DNA of 46,465 nucleotides, taken from NCBI RefSeq assembly GCF_000485595.1, contig NW_014577598.1, positions 54,436-100,900 on the forward strand, written 5' to 3'. How positions within the stretch are numbered: position 1 is the stretch's first letter; each line of letters begins with the position of its first letter. The DNA is from Priapulus caudatus (taxonomy: Eukaryota > Priapulida > Priapulimorpha > Priapulimorphida > Priapulidae). Shown here in pieces: positions 32,401 through 41,664 of the stretch. The position numbers were made by a program, and so were the translations under genes. A model generated the notes under the pieces. The model had not been told where the DNA came from and ran no database searches. It worked only from the letters and a program-made list of their open reading frames with translations.

Positions 32401-34965
32401 CGTTGTCGGTGTGCATGCAAATGACAAGCAGGCAGTGTCATCATGCATGAAAAACACAGGGTGACAGAATCGTTGTGCATGGGGAGGTAAGGCCGACAGG
32501 CATCGTCATGGTGCATGCCAGGGAGGCAGGCAGCATGGGTCAGTCAGTAGCTCTTGCAGTATCGTGGAATTCTAGAGCTTGTCAGGCAAGCATGGATAGG
32601 TAACATCTGGGGACATATATATATACTGTGTAGTGCCATTGTGTGTTTTGTCCAGACTTCAGATATTCTCAAATGTACACACTGCACTCGTTTAGTAGCA
32701 TATAAGCCTCAAGAGATATCTTCATTGTACATATTGCACTCAGTCAATACTATAGGAACGTTAAGATGCCTTCGTTGTACATAATACACATTCAGTAGCA
32801 TATAAGCTTTAAGAGATAACTTTATTATACACGCTGCACCTATTCAATAGTGTATAACACGTGGGTGGTATCCTCATTATAAATACGGCACTCATTCAGT
32901 AGCACACTACTGGGAGCTGTAATTGCAATGTGCACTGCAATAATTCATAAATAATGCAAATATGGTGGATACCCTGGTACTACTGTTATCATTCAAATCT
33001 TGCAAGCCATGAGAGATGTCATCACTGTGTGCACTTTGCTTGTTTAGTTTATGGAGTGCAACATATAATAGAATAGTTGTGTGTACTGCACAGTGTGTAG
33101 TACTTTCTGCAGATGTGTTCTCATTATACTGATAAAATCAGTGATAAAATCAAATAGCACAACCTCCCAATATTGCCTGATGTTCAGGTAAAACATTTTC
33201 TCTAGAAAGGAGAATCCAATTTGGTTTATGCGTGTGAGTGTGAGTCTGAAAAGTGATCTAAAAAGTTGAGCAAAAAGAAAAGTATCTAGTGCCCCTCTTG
33301 TTTGTGAAATTAACTTTCTAATCTGATAGATATGTTGAAACCCTGCAGTGCATGTTGTAGGTACGTGTACAAGAAAACAGCTCGTGTGATCAGAATTAAG
33401 ATGTGATATTCTGTGTGAATTAGAACTCTTGGCAGCAATACCCACCAAAAACTAAACAAACTCAATACTATCAGAACCCCATTCCTTTATATATTGGAGA
33501 GAATCAACAAATTCACTCAATGCTAGCACTAAAAATGTGATATTTCCGTGCAGATCTTTTTTAACTCGCCTTGACATCGTCAAGATGAGCTATTGCCATG
33601 GGTCGTCGTACGTCCGTCCGTCGTCCTTCTGCCGTCAACATTTGGCTACGGTCAACGATAACTCAGGAAACCGTATACACCCACATGTTTGAAATTGGGT
33701 ATAGTTGTTACTGCTATGGCAGAGGTTGAACGTCCTATTTTGGAGCACGCCAGTCGACGTACTTTCGAGCCACGGCAATTTTTTGGCAAAAATGGGGAAA
33801 TTGGCCAGATTTAGGGGGTCAGTTCAGCGTTCCAACGATTTTGCATCATTTTATGCTGAATGAATAAAGGCCAGGGTTTTGATATTTCAAAAAAATTATG
33901 CAAATTAGGTAGGTTTTGCCAATTATATAGCATATAAATAGACACGCCAGATAACAGTCTGTGGTGTCACACTCGTCTGGTTCGTTTTACAAGATTTCAT
34001 TGACAATATCTTTAATGCAAAATTGTATTCCTTTCCACCCTGCCGATAAAATCGTCTATATTAGAGTAAAGTTTTTACAAACATGTCGGAAACGCAGCAT
34101 AACCTATTTATTTCGAACGCCATCACTAAGAAACATCAAAGCGGGGCTATAGCCGCCATCTACTGTAACACAATGTGATTCATTTTGGTTTATAAATATT
34201 ATTGCGATATACAGATGGCAACCGTCGTGCTACCGCCTAGAAAAAACTCATGACAAGTAAACACTTCGTCTTCCATGCAAAGCCAATTTAACCTTTGACA
34301 AAAAGTGTGTTATGGGCAGGAAACACCATTGTCACGTCGTATATAGCAGCTACGTGGAATAAGCGTATCCTCTTCAATCTTACACGTTACACATCGGGAG
34401 CTCCGCCTTTAGCAGTGCCTAAAGTCTGATATATAAAACGTTAAATGCGCGATCATTTAGGTGTAACGCCATCACTCGCCCACATCTCAGACTTTCACAT
34501 CTCAAACATTTATTTTCACATAAAAAATACACATAATTATCAAGAGTATATAATGGATTTCTCACCATAACTATACTCTTCATTTCTATAAGTACGCGAC
34601 TGGTTTACTCAATCAAAAACTGACTTCTTCTCACTCACTCATTTGTGTCCTTTTTTTGTGGTGAGCTACAGTGTCATTGACACTTTCTTTCTGATATAGC
34701 AGCAGATGCTGTAATTGATTAAGGTGCACAGTATTCTGTCTATACAGCTCCCCCCCCCAAAAAAAAATCGATATAAAAATTCTGCTAATTTGCTGATTTC
34801 TGTGACCAGGAGGATCTTAGCTCAGACGAGGATGACGTTGTGACATCGCAGCCACCCCTCGCCGAGGCCCAGTTGGCGCCAGGTGTCAGTGAGAGGACAA
34901 GTTTAAACATGCAGCGCCCTCCCACCTATGTAGGTGACACCGGCTGTGATGAGAGATCGTCATGA
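20902..34965 (+). CDS. DNAJC5: DNAJC5 / cysteine string protein (CSP), six exons visible, start exon missing
   Basis: Palmitoylated J-domain co-chaperone of synaptic and secretory vesicles. With Hsc70 (and SGT) it maintains SNAP-25 and other exocytic clients. The exons join to about 237 codons. Visible residues 1-70 are the J domain ([12 protein letters not shown], the HPD motif in YHPDKNP at 33-35, [21 protein letters not shown]). Then comes the CSP-specific linker [13 protein letters not shown], the cysteine string (12 Cys within residues 99-123), KYKPKPPEE, a Gln/Ser-rich region with TVIIISEQP, and an acidic SSDEDD tail. All introns are GT-AG (donors gtatgt, gtgaga, gtaagt, gtaagt, gtcagt). 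The first is phase 2 and the rest are phase 0. Exon 1, with the Met and the start of the split Ser codon, was not located. Full length would be near 245-255, close to fly CSP and longer than mammalian DNAJC5 (198). Introns 2-6 are about 0.65, 1.6, 1.9, 5.0 and 4.2 kb. Confidence 0.96.
21632..21688 (+). CDS. DNAJC5: CSP exon 3 (HPD motif)
   Basis: 57 nt, 19 codons: [19 protein letters not shown]. It holds the catalytic HPD tripeptide that stimulates Hsp70 ATPase. The acceptor is TTGTTTTTCAG and the donor is AAG followed by gtgaga. It starts and ends in phase 0. Confidence 0.97.
21739..22102. mobile_element. PIF/Harbinger-like MITE in CSP intron 3
   Basis: Termini are AGGGGTGGACACACTAGGCG and the inverse of AGCTGTGGACACACTACGCG, flanked by TAA on both sides (21736-21738 and 22103-22105), the 3-bp TWA target duplication of PIF/Harbinger. 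The interior repeats CTAGTGTGTCC/GCGTAGTGTGTCCAC several times and has CCGATTGTACATTTCATCAG, which matches the inverse of part of the element at 9621-10634. 364 bp, no ORF of note. It begins only 50 bp after CSP exon 3. Confidence 0.8.
22107..22548. other. CSP intron 3 sequence, nothing recognised
   Basis: Unique intron sequence between the PIF-like MITE and the CA microsatellite. No exon or repeat family was identified. Confidence 0.5.
22551..22597. repeat. (CA)n microsatellite in CSP intron 3
   Basis: A perfect run of about 23 CA dinucleotides, followed by TGTATATGTGTGTATGTG. Confidence 0.98.
22629..22923. mobile_element. hAT-like MITE with CAGAGATGCCAAC termini
   Basis: The left end CAGAGATGCCAACCACTACG is inverted at the right as GTTGGCATCTCTG. 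GGTGCGT lies immediately outside both ends (22622-22628 and about 22923-22929), a 7-8 bp target duplication typical of hAT. The core ATTGCATCTCAGAAT, TTTTTTCCGGGGGGCATGC, CGGACCCCCTAGCA matches the core of the element at 19872-20199. About 295 bp, inside CSP intron 3. Confidence 0.7.
23253..23405 (+). CDS. DNAJC5: CSP exon 4 (J domain end and CSP linker)
   Basis: 153 nt, 51 codons, from [18 protein letters not shown] through [20 protein letters not shown] to [11 protein letters not shown]. The [16 protein letters not shown] linker is the strongest CSP signature. The WAK ending aligns with the stretch just before the cysteine string in animal CSPs. The acceptor is CTGCACTTTCAG and the donor is AAG followed by gtaagt. 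Confidence 0.97.
23406..25332. other. CSP intron 4, no further feature recognised
   Basis: 1927 nt of unique AT-rich intron. Short ORFs only (for example 24453-24668 +, 24755-25081 -), without domains. The acceptor tract before exon 5 is GTGTGGTTTCAG. Confidence 0.6.
25333..25464 (+). CDS. DNAJC5: CSP exon 5 (cysteine string)
   Basis: 132 nt, 44 codons. It begins [19 protein letters not shown], then [18 protein letters not shown] and ends GAYMNLN. Twelve cysteines fall in 25 residues (C2, C6, C12, C14-17, C19-21, C25-26 of the exon). In the family these are multiply palmitoylated and anchor CSP on vesicles. Mammalian DNAJC5 has 14. The donor AAC followed by gtaagt is strong, and a minisatellite starts about 70 bp downstream. 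Confidence 0.97.
25530..26105. repeat. 27-bp minisatellite with 54-bp higher-order part, CSP intron 5
   Basis: The first block (about 25535-25860) has a 27-bp unit, ACAGGCCTGTGTAGACCCAC then CCTCCCT, about a dozen copies. The second block (about 25895-26060) alternates two variants, ACAGGTTGGTGTAGACCAAC and ACAGATCTGTGTAAAACCAC, in a 54-bp dimer. 27 is a multiple of three, so stop-free frames run across it on the minus strand. These have no independent coding support. Each unit contains a pyrimidine tract plus CAG, resembling a 3' splice site. Confidence 0.95.
26110..26455. other. CSP intron 5 sequence, nothing recognised
   Basis: Unique sequence between the minisatellite and a GT/GC tract. 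It becomes CpG-richer from 26320 to 26460 without a recognisable exon. Confidence 0.5.
26461..26567. repeat. GTGC/GT low-complexity tract
   Basis: GTGTGTGTGTGCGTGCGTGC and similar runs of alternating purine-pyrimidine. Open frames across it are compositional. Confidence 0.95.
26797..27253. mobile_element. pogo/Tigger-like (Tc1/mariner) MITE in CSP intron 5
   Basis: The left terminus CAGTAATAACCCGCGTATAA is repeated exactly, inverted, at the right. The inverted similarity continues through AAGAACATAGATTTT and ACATGTT.AGGCTAA. TA dinucleotides flank both ends (26797-26798 and 27252-27253), the Tc1/mariner target duplication, and the CAGTAATAmCC start resembles pogo/Tigger termini. The interior is AT-rich with several AAGAACCT motifs. 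Element 26799-27251, 453 bp, no transposase ORF. Confidence 0.8.
27260..28570. other. CSP intron 5 sequence, nothing recognised
   Basis: Unique AT-rich intron with short ORFs. No terminal inverted repeats, tandem repeats or RNA genes were recognised. Confidence 0.5.
28580..29025. repeat. TGG/GTTGG-rich G-strand low-complexity region
   Basis: The + strand is dominated by GTTGGTGGTGG-type runs with two poly-G tracts (near 28706-28716 and 28858-28868). The complementary strand gives stop-poor His/Pro/Thr/Asn-rich frames of no coding significance. Several GG runs per turn could allow G-quadruplexes on the + strand. Confidence 0.85.
29026..29400. repeat. About 91-bp minisatellite with one inverted segment
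   Basis: GGTCTATTATGG recurs at 29042, 29132 and 29224 (periods 90 and 92 bp), with units of GATGATGGTGGTGGA, TTTTTGATATTGGTGG, TTGGCGGGGGCGCATG, TTGGTGTTGGTGATAGTGG. In the last full unit the 37-bp segment 29286-29322 is present as the exact reverse complement of its counterpart at 29104-29140, in its proper place between GGTTGG and TGGAGATG. Confidence 0.9.
29420..30490. other. CSP intron 5, 3' part, no exon recognised
   Basis: Unique sequence. The frame of exon 6 stays open upstream from 30167, which adds 109 codons without protein character. I treat that as chance or alternative-start potential. Confidence 0.5.
30494..30628 (+). CDS. DNAJC5: CSP exon 6 (Gln-rich and VIIISEQP region), tandem acceptor
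   Basis: 45 codons from the first acceptor or 44 from the second: the exon edge reads TTCAG-CAG-GAC, a NAGNAG site, so Gln inclusion is optional. It encodes (Q)[42 protein letters not shown]. The VIIISEQP stretch resembles the IVIQP segment of the mammalian tail. It is Ser/Pro-rich at the end with several SP/TSP sites. The donor is AAG followed by gtcagt. Exon 5 ends in phase 0, so the join is in frame either way. Confidence 0.9.
30629..31570. other. CSP intron 6, 5' part, nothing recognised
   Basis: AT-rich unique intron with short ORFs only. Confidence 0.5.
31575..31594. promoter_or_regulatory. Pair of perfect CRE palindromes in CSP intron 6
   Basis: TGACGTCA occurs at 31575-31582 and again at 31587-31594, 12 bp start to start. 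This 8-mer is the consensus full-site for CREB/ATF dimers. Two perfect copies so close together are unlikely by chance in this AT-rich context, but enhancer function is inference. Confidence 0.5.
31696..32144. mobile_element. PIF/Harbinger-like MITE in CSP intron 6
   Basis: The left end TGCTAGCTGCACACTATCCG is inverted at the right as CGGATAGTGTGCGGCTAGCA with one mismatch, flanked by TTA on both sides (31693-31695 and 32145-32147). TTA is the TWA-type 3-bp PIF/Harbinger duplication. Internally, GCACACTGTCCGAC/GCACACTATCCGAG repeats in both orientations, with the palindrome CCCGATCGATCGGG and tandem CCTCCCGAGCCAAACTTAAG units. 449 bp, no transposase ORF. Its layout parallels the 21739-22102 element, but the sequence family differs. 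Confidence 0.85.
32340..32545. repeat. Degenerate GGCAGGCAG / GTGCATGC tandem repeat
   Basis: The motifs AGGCAGGCAG, GACA.GCAGGCAGTGTCAT.ATGCATG and GGTGCATGC recur roughly every 55-60 bp. The copies are diverged and the unit edges are uncertain. Confidence 0.4.
32650..32935. repeat. About 50-bp degenerate minisatellite, CSP intron 6
   Basis: CAGTAGCATATAAGC-like blocks begin near 32694, 32743, 32793, 32845 and 32898, each followed by AAGAGATA and TTCATTGTACA.A-like sequence and then a CACTCATTCAGT-like joint. About five diverged copies. Confidence 0.7.
33559..34685 (+). mobile_element. Helentron-like non-autonomous repeat, copy B, in CSP intron 6
   Basis: It starts TTTTTTAACTCGCCTTGACATC with GCCTTGAC-ATC-GTCAAGATGAGC as a hairpin, then a (CGTC)n-like tract and CTGCCGTCAACATTTGGC. 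It has a single internal unit (from CTACGG at 33646). A copy-specific middle follows, then the family 3' part: TCTCAAACATTTATTTTC, TTATCAAGAGTATATAATGG, GGTGAGCTACAGTGTCATTG, ending near 34685. It lies about 125 bp before the last CSP exon. Compared with copies A and C it has fewer units and a private internal segment (about 33935-34490). Confidence 0.65.
34810..34965 (+). CDS. DNAJC5: CSP exon 7 (acidic tail and stop)
   Basis: 51 codons plus TGA. It opens [16 protein letters not shown], a strong acidic casein-kinase-2-type stretch, continues [20 protein letters not shown], and ends [15 protein letters not shown]. The final part resembles the short PSY-containing C-terminus of other CSPs. The acceptor is TTTCTGTGACCAG. 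The reading frame follows in phase 0 from exon 6. Confidence 0.93.
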   Translation, partial: EDLSSDEDDVVTSQPPLAEAQLAPGVSERTSLNMQRPPTYVGDTGCDERSS

Positions 34966-35835
34966 AACACATAGGTGGCGCTGGCGAGGCAGGCGTGACG
35001 AGGTGCGGTCACTGCTTTTGATTATCGCGAGGTTGAGTAGATTATTGTTCATTTCCGGATGAACGTCTGTCATTCAATGTACTGGTAAAATTCAAGAATT
35101 GCCGCATTGGAGTTGAACCAGGATCACGTCGTTCATAATAAGTCTTCTGTCAAGTAAATATAATTCTAAGGGTTTTACGCTGCGAGAAAGGCTATTTAAC
35201 TATATTATAATAAATCAGTAATACCTATCTGCCACTCTTAGTTTGCGGTGGTACGTCTGATAAGCTACTATTTACGCATAATGTGTACTATATAATGTAT
35301 CGACAGCAAAGTCCTGTGTGAGTGAAAGCATCCCTTCACATACCGCATTTAAGTTTACATTGCCATTCATTTATTGCCATTTATTCACGTTATGTAACCA
35401 TTCGAAATAATGGTTGTGTGTTTGGCCTTGTGTAGGCAGGATCGATATGAATGTAAAATTACGCGCGGGACTGAGTTTATCGTGCACATAAGCTACACAG
35501 TTTAGCCATCATGCATGTGTTTGTCTGCTAATAAGTAATTTCAACTTAATTATTAGATAGTTTCATCTAACTACTGATCGATATTTGTATATTCTCTGTG
35601 CACTGCCTAGCTTCCATTCGCGCATGTTTTTAATGAGGACGATTGTCCTATTATAGTCTGACAGAGAGCCCCAAAACTGACGTATCTTGAAACTAGATGA
35701 CTACTGAATCCTCAAAGACAGAAAGGGAAATTAATGTTATCTACTGGTCCCTGTTTTATCAGGACAAATCAACTGAAAATGTCCCGATTAAGCAGTTAAC
35801 ACGTAACATGTGTAACGATTATTTTTCAAAAACAC
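34966..35835. other. CSP 3' UTR and downstream flank
   Basis: AT-rich sequence after the stop codon, with no recognised exon or repeat. The UTR end is unknown beyond the AATAAA candidate. Confidence 0.5.
35209..35214 (+). terminator. Candidate CSP polyadenylation signal
   Basis: AATAAA about 244 nt after the CSP stop codon, the first perfect hexamer I see downstream. Other hexamers occur further on, so this is a position-based guess. Confidence 0.35.
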
Positions 35836-35837
35836 GT

Positions 35838-36444
35838 TTAAAGGGATACATTTCTCTAGGTTCTTCAGATATTTTCAGCTAAGATAGGTTAAAATTATGC
35901 TTCATAAAAAGTTTTATGGTTCAATATTTATTAGAAATATTTAAAAAAAATGTTTTATGTTTTTGACATACAGTTGCTTACAGCGACAGTGGTGCCACTG
36001 GCAGCGCACCCACTGAAAAAGTTGCGCAAAGCAACGTTTCGGCTGCAGGCTACAGACCCAGGGTGTTTTTTATTTATTAATTTAAGAGCAGAAGTATTGC
36101 AATATCTTATAAACGACATAATAGTTTCAGTTATAATATGGATAAATTTGTCCTAAAATGAATATCGTTCGGATAAATAGCATTTAGGTATAAATATAAT
36201 TGCACTTTTGTGATTAGCCCTCGGTCTGTTACGTGCAAAATAAATTGGCAAATGCACAACTTTTTCAGGGTGGCAGCACGGTCGTGGGTGTCATGTCAGT
36301 GCCCAAAAATAAAGATTTCGAAATTCAATGTTGTTTTATGACAAACGTGACTGCGTAATTATAGATATTTATAGGTATGTGCTATTATCTATAAATCTAC
36401 TGTCATAATATACTTTCAAATTCTAAAGAAAAGTATCCCTTTAA
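35838..36444. mobile_element. piggyBac-like MITE
   Basis: TTAA flanks both ends (35838-35841 and 36441-36444), the piggyBac target site. The termini AGGGATACATTTCTCTAG and the inverse AGGGATACTTTTCTTTAG match at 16 of 18 positions. Element 35842-36440, 599 bp, AT-rich with a GC-richer core around 35990-36060. No transposase ORF. Confidence 0.7.
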
Positions 36445-37655
36445 GTGATGTGCCCGTTTATCTGAGGCTCATTAAATTGTGGACCACTGTATGGGGTGGT
36501 GTCCATTTTCATTAGCTCCGCTTTTTAGTTGTGTGCATCAATGATTTCAATCACAGTCTTAACGCACCTATACGTACTATCCTAAGAGTAGATAATAACA
36601 ATCTTGTTAATAATAATAATGGTAATAACAATATTGTTATTATATAATCTTGGTACTATCCTAAGAGATGTTAATTTTACTGTGATTAACTTTCATGTTT
36701 ATAAATTATCGAACAACAAGAGTTCTCGTATATGTAGGTGCAAGCGTGTGTGCGTGCGTGTGCTGGTTTATTGCTGGTTCATACTCACAGTCGTCTGGCT
36801 GTTCTGTGTTTGTGTATGTGCATTGATTTGAATCGATGTTAGTCGCCATTTGGTTACTGCCAGATCTTGCAGTAGCACTTTTTAGTTGGTTCTGCAGTTT
36901 TCTAACTCTAGGAGGCATATTTGGGACTATGATCTTCAAAGAGCCAGTAATTTCATTACAGGAAATAAGACACAACCCCCCCCCCCACACATACACATAC
37001 ACATACACAGAGACACACCAGAGATTCTAGTCTGTTCAAGAAGGCTGTGTGATGAACCAGGCAGTATTCACTGTTTGTCTGTAGTAGTTCCTGTCTGTAT
37101 GCGACAGCGCATTCGTTGTCATGGTTCGTTACATTCAATAGGAAACTGTGTCGTTGGCTTGCATCTTTGCTAATGTGATCAGGTTTCTCCTTTGGTCCAA
37201 GTAAAAACTCTCTCTTTTATTTGCAAAAGTCGGTGAAGGAGAATACTGCACTCCGAAATACGTGATAATAACTTGGAGAGGCAAGCAGACATCTCTATTG
37301 CAGGACGATCTCTGGCATTGGCTGTGAAGGAAAGTCAAGGTCTGTACTACAGACCTTGTCTGTTCTACAGGCCTGTACTGAGCGAGACGTTCTCTCTGAC
37401 GTCTGCTGTGAAAATGGAATGTGGAAGGCGACCAATTACGCTTTTATCGCGCTTGTTAGAACAACGTAAATCAATTAGATAATAGAGCATGTATGGCGTA
37501 TAAGTACCGTATAAATTATATACTTGTACTCGGACACACCCAGCAAGATGATGACCGCTTTTCACGTTCCCTGTGAAAACGAGTTCGAGTGTAGCGTCCG
37601 TGACCGTGAGTAACTGCACTGTGGCATGTACATTAAAATGACCAGTGGCAGTGCT
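36445..37655. other. No recognisable gene
   Basis: It contains a TAATAATAA-rich stretch (36600-36645), a short C run and ACACATAC repeats (36975-37015), and a hairpin AAGGTCTGTACTACAGACCTT near 37337. Short ORFs lack domains. Confidence 0.45.
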
Positions 37656-37659
37656 GCTA

Positions 37660-38045
37660 ACGGTGGGTACACTCCCAGCGAGTTTTGTTGCCGGTATGGT
37701 GATTGTAAATCACTTGTGATATTTATGGGTTTTTTCGTAGGTGATTAGACAGCAGACGATTCATTTATCAATGCATGCGTAAATCACGTGATATCTAGCG
37801 GTCTGCTTATTGGGCTATTATATTGCAACACCATGTACGCACACACTGGGTAATTGGTGGTGATAGGTAATTTAGTATTGTCGTCGGCGATTTGATCGCC
37901 AGATATCTAGCACGCTAGATTTTGGCGATCTTGTCACTAACAATTGGACTGCACACGCCGTGAAGCACTGATAACGTGGTTAGTGGTTACTATAGCCACA
38001 AACAACACCGGATGTGTGCCCGCCCTAGTGTGTATGCACCCATAG
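37660..38045. mobile_element. Possible degenerate MITE
   Basis: GGTGGGTACACTCCCAGCGAG near 37660 resembles the inverse of CGCCCTAGTGTGTATGCACC near 38020. The interior has GGCGATTTGATCGCC, like the PIF/Harbinger-like elements. No clean target duplication, so the call is weak. Confidence 0.2.
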
Positions 38046-38049
38046 TGTG

Positions 38050-40240
38050 GTTTTTCATGGAAAACTACCAAATCATCGAATTCGTATTCATAGGGCATGT
38101 GAACACTGGTCAAGCACTTGTTGGATGTATACTCGGCATATGTGTATACGACTGCAGTGAATATGCACAAGTAGTGTGCATAAATGAATATAGCCTATAA
38201 TCGTTGCACAATAGACTAAATGTACGCATTGACAGGTTAATGAGCTGTGTATTGCATCTCGGCTGTCTAGTGGTGATGCCTGTCGCAGTTTGTATAGTAG
38301 ATTTTCATTGTTCGGAATATAAAGGTCATTTACATTGAAACATACTTCTTTATCTTTAAAACCCTATATGATATGAATAGTTATACGTCATATAATATAT
38401 AATAAAGACGAGATGATGTGGGGCCTATGAATTCAATTAGAAGCAAACTTTTCGCCAATTAGACTTGCGCTATATAGTGATCCTGTCTTTCTGATGTTTG
38501 GTCCAGGTAGGATGTCTGGTAATGGGCAGACAGGTAAATGTCTGTACTGTTGGGAGATGTCTGATATTGCATGGAAATGCAGATGAACAGTTGTCTGGTC
38601 TGTTTTAGAGGTGTCTAATATTGGTTGGGATGACAAGCAGACTTAATTCTCATGTTCTTGAGGATGCGTGTGATGTTTGCTTGATTTCCCCTATCGGACG
38701 GAGTGCGAGTTCCATGTTGAAAACCTTTCTCGACTCTGCTGTGTAAAGTTTTACCACCTTCCGTGTTTAGTAGTCACAATAATTCACGTGTACGTGTTGT
38801 GTTGTATTGGAGTGACTCTTAAACTTAATTATCAAGGAAAACGTCTTCAGTCACGACCAAGTGTGCAGTGAGAATATTGATCAGGTTATAATAATGCCAC
38901 TTGTTTCGTGACTGGATATTGTACCGACGTTGATCATGATGTGGAATAATCGCTTATAACTTTACGACAGGACCGTCGATTAGATCCGATAAGAATTACC
39001 TAGAAGTAGAAGTGCTTGCTACTTTGCTGAAAATTTTTAAAATATAAATGTCAAGAAATCAAGTGAAATTGTGCAAATCATTGGTGAAGAACTGCCGCTA
39101 CGGTTTTAGTAAAAAGATTAAGCTAGAGAGAGTAGCTTAGCTGTCACATTTACACGTGCCTGTTCTTATATATATACGATTTAACAAGTGAGCTGTGCAG
39201 GGAGTTGTGAAAATACTGTGTGTAATTATTGATTGCTATTTAACCAATAGACATAATTTACACGATTATTGAAGGTTTTGTGTATACACTACTGTGTATA
39301 CACACTACTGTGTATGGTCTATAGTACCGCACATGACAGTTAAACGTCAGTTAACAAAGTATAATGAACACGTTAATTGTATAAAATTTCGTCGAGTTAC
39401 AGTTTCTGGAGTTATATGTCTGTTGTTCTTGATTGTAGATAGGAACATGTATAGCTAGCTACCTAAATATCGATCGTACATGAAAGCAAGTTGAATATAA
39501 TAGGAAGGTGAGCCTTCGTGTGAAATGTGGCCTACTGCCCGCGCATTGATAGTGCAGCATCGGTCTTTTAGCGAAGAACGGGTCACATTCTCTTCATTAT
39601 CCATCTGTATTTGCACAGGTATCAAAAATATGCACGTCTGTACCATCGGTGGTGATGGAAATTTCCAAACGGTATGATAAACGCAAAAAAAACGTGAGAG
39701 TAAGCGTACCAGCTACAGTGCCAAAACAACATGTCAGTTTTCCGACGAAGAAAGCTTTGACGCGCTTACACTGTTTGTTATGCAAGGTTGGCGGTTACGG
39801 TGCGTGTGATTGGTGCGAGGTATTCAGTGATGTGACCGATACGCTTGCTCAGGTTGGTGATTGGCGCGATTAATCCAAGCAGCATATCCTCTTCCAGCGC
39901 TTCGTTCACGAAGTAACTAACAATCTAGTCACAGCAATAGGGTTGTACCTTTTTGAACAACTGTAATAGTATTGCGCACTGTTAAGAGTAGGGAAGGTGT
40001 GCTATCTGCAAGTTGCAATCACCTCTGACTATCACAGGATCATCGTACTGCCACATTGAAAGCGATGCAACTTGCAGTACGTAGCTGCTATGCGCTGTTG
40101 TGTCATGATCAACGCGTATATGTTTGATTGGAATGTGTGAAACGAAATGTGAGAATATAATGTCAAAATTATCATGATGAATATGCCTATTTGTAATTTT
40201 TCTTTGCATCTGTGGAGAGAGAGACAGTGATCAAATTCCC
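38050..40240. other. No recognisable gene
   Basis: Unique sequence with short ORFs and no domain-like translation. A small direct repeat, TGTATACACTACTGTGTATACACACTACTG in two overlapping halves, lies near 39281-39315. Confidence 0.4.
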
Positions 40241-40271
40241 GTTATTTAATATATATATATATGTGTATACT

Positions 40272-40278
<7 letters not shown>

Positions 40279-40319
<41 letters not shown>
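40279..40319. repeat. (TA)n microsatellite
   Basis: A perfect run of about 20 TA units. A shorter TA run lies at 40249-40262. Confidence 0.97.
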
Positions 40320-40323
<4 letters not shown>

Positions 40324-40576
40324 TATAATAGGGACGTAAAAGAACTTCTGAGAACGTAAAAGAAACCCCTGGTACCATACTGCGGGGTACCATTAACCAT
40401 CTTCGACGTGCATTCACCGGATTTCTCCCTTTCAGTGATCTTGCACTTGCCCTGAACAAGCGCGTACGCGTCCTGTAGGCGAATATAATACACACATGCA
40501 TGCACGCACGCACGCACGCGCACACACATATATATATATATAGAAGTAAAAACACATACGAACACCCATGTAGATA

Positions 40577-40750
40577 ATAAATGTAAAAAATAAAAATAGG
40601 GTGTTAAATTCTAATACGCGAGCTCTCGAGAGAATTATATCACTTTGTCAAGCTATCAACACAATAAACGTCAGTTCATAGCCTGAAGAAGAGATATAAT
40701 TCTCGAAAGCTCGCATATTAAAATTTAACACCCTATTCCTATTCTTTTAC

Positions 40751-40756
<6 letters not shown>
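40577..40756. mobile_element. Palindromic foldback/MITE between TA microsatellites
   Basis: The left arm ATAAATGTAAAAAATA, AGGGTGTTAAATTCTAATAC, GCGAGCTCTCGAGAGAATTA (40577-40641) is inverted as ATATAATTCTCGAAAGCTCG, CATATTAAAATTTAACACCC, ACATTTAT (40693-40756). The 51-bp loop has CATAGCCTGAAGAAGAG. Short TA runs lie on both sides (40537-40541 and 40757-40787). The class is not assigned. Confidence 0.7.

Positions 40757-40787
<31 letters not shown>
40757..40787. repeat. (TA)n microsatellite
   Basis: About 15 TA units directly abutting the right arm of the palindromic element. Confidence 0.95.
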
Positions 40788-40789
<2 letters not shown>

Positions 40790-40794
<5 letters not shown>

Positions 40795-41655
40795 CATAAA
40801 CTTTTTTTTTATAATTATTTTGCATAAAAACGGGCAACCATCTGTGATGATAATAGGCCTACATCGTAATATTCAGAATCTACGGGAGAACGTCAGTGTG
40901 GGTGGGAGATACTCACGGGCTGACGTATCCGTTCATGTACGCTCAAAGGCACAAATATGTATTTATGTTCACGCACATCAGAGCACAGACAGGGTCTGAG
41001 CAAATCGGCGCATTTACAGTTCCTTTATACACGTATATACCTAACATAGGCCTATTATATAGAATGGGATTTCAGATCGCTGGGGTCTCTAGCAGAAGCA
41101 GAAGTTTCCTCAAGGCGCCATACCTAATAAGTATGACACACGACTGAAGCCATAACTGAAGCCGCAGATGAAACCACACCTGCCATAGCCTAACCCTACC
41201 ACCTGCCTATTCACCTCCACCTCCTCGTTCTTATCCACACTGCACCATCCATCCGTGGCTATTGAGCGGTGGTCACGCGGCCTGGGTAGCTCTCTCATTG
41301 GATGACACGTACGGGGTCAGCTGCGCGTCGGTGATTAGTGGTTACACAAAGGCTTGCCAGTATACGCTGCCTAAATTCGGTTATTATGCAATTATTATAT
41401 TTCTGTATTATATTACTATTACATTACTCCCCCCCCCCCCCATCAGAAAAGTTGGAAGCCGTACCACTGCGGCGACCAACTTCTGCGACAGTGATGCGTT
41501 GACTTTAATACGTATTTTATATTAATTTTTTGTTTTTATTTTATTTTAGGTCATTTGATTTTCTTTCGTGCTCCCTTCACCAAAACATTATCTATTTATT
41601 ACATATATTTTTATTTGATTTTGTCTTTTATTATCATTTTTATTTTGTATTTATT
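40790..41655. other. No recognisable gene
   Basis: Short ORFs only. A run of 13 C sits at 41430-41442. T-rich sequence at 41525-41660 precedes the trinucleotide repeat that follows. Confidence 0.45.
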
Positions 41656-41664
41656 TAAAACAAT

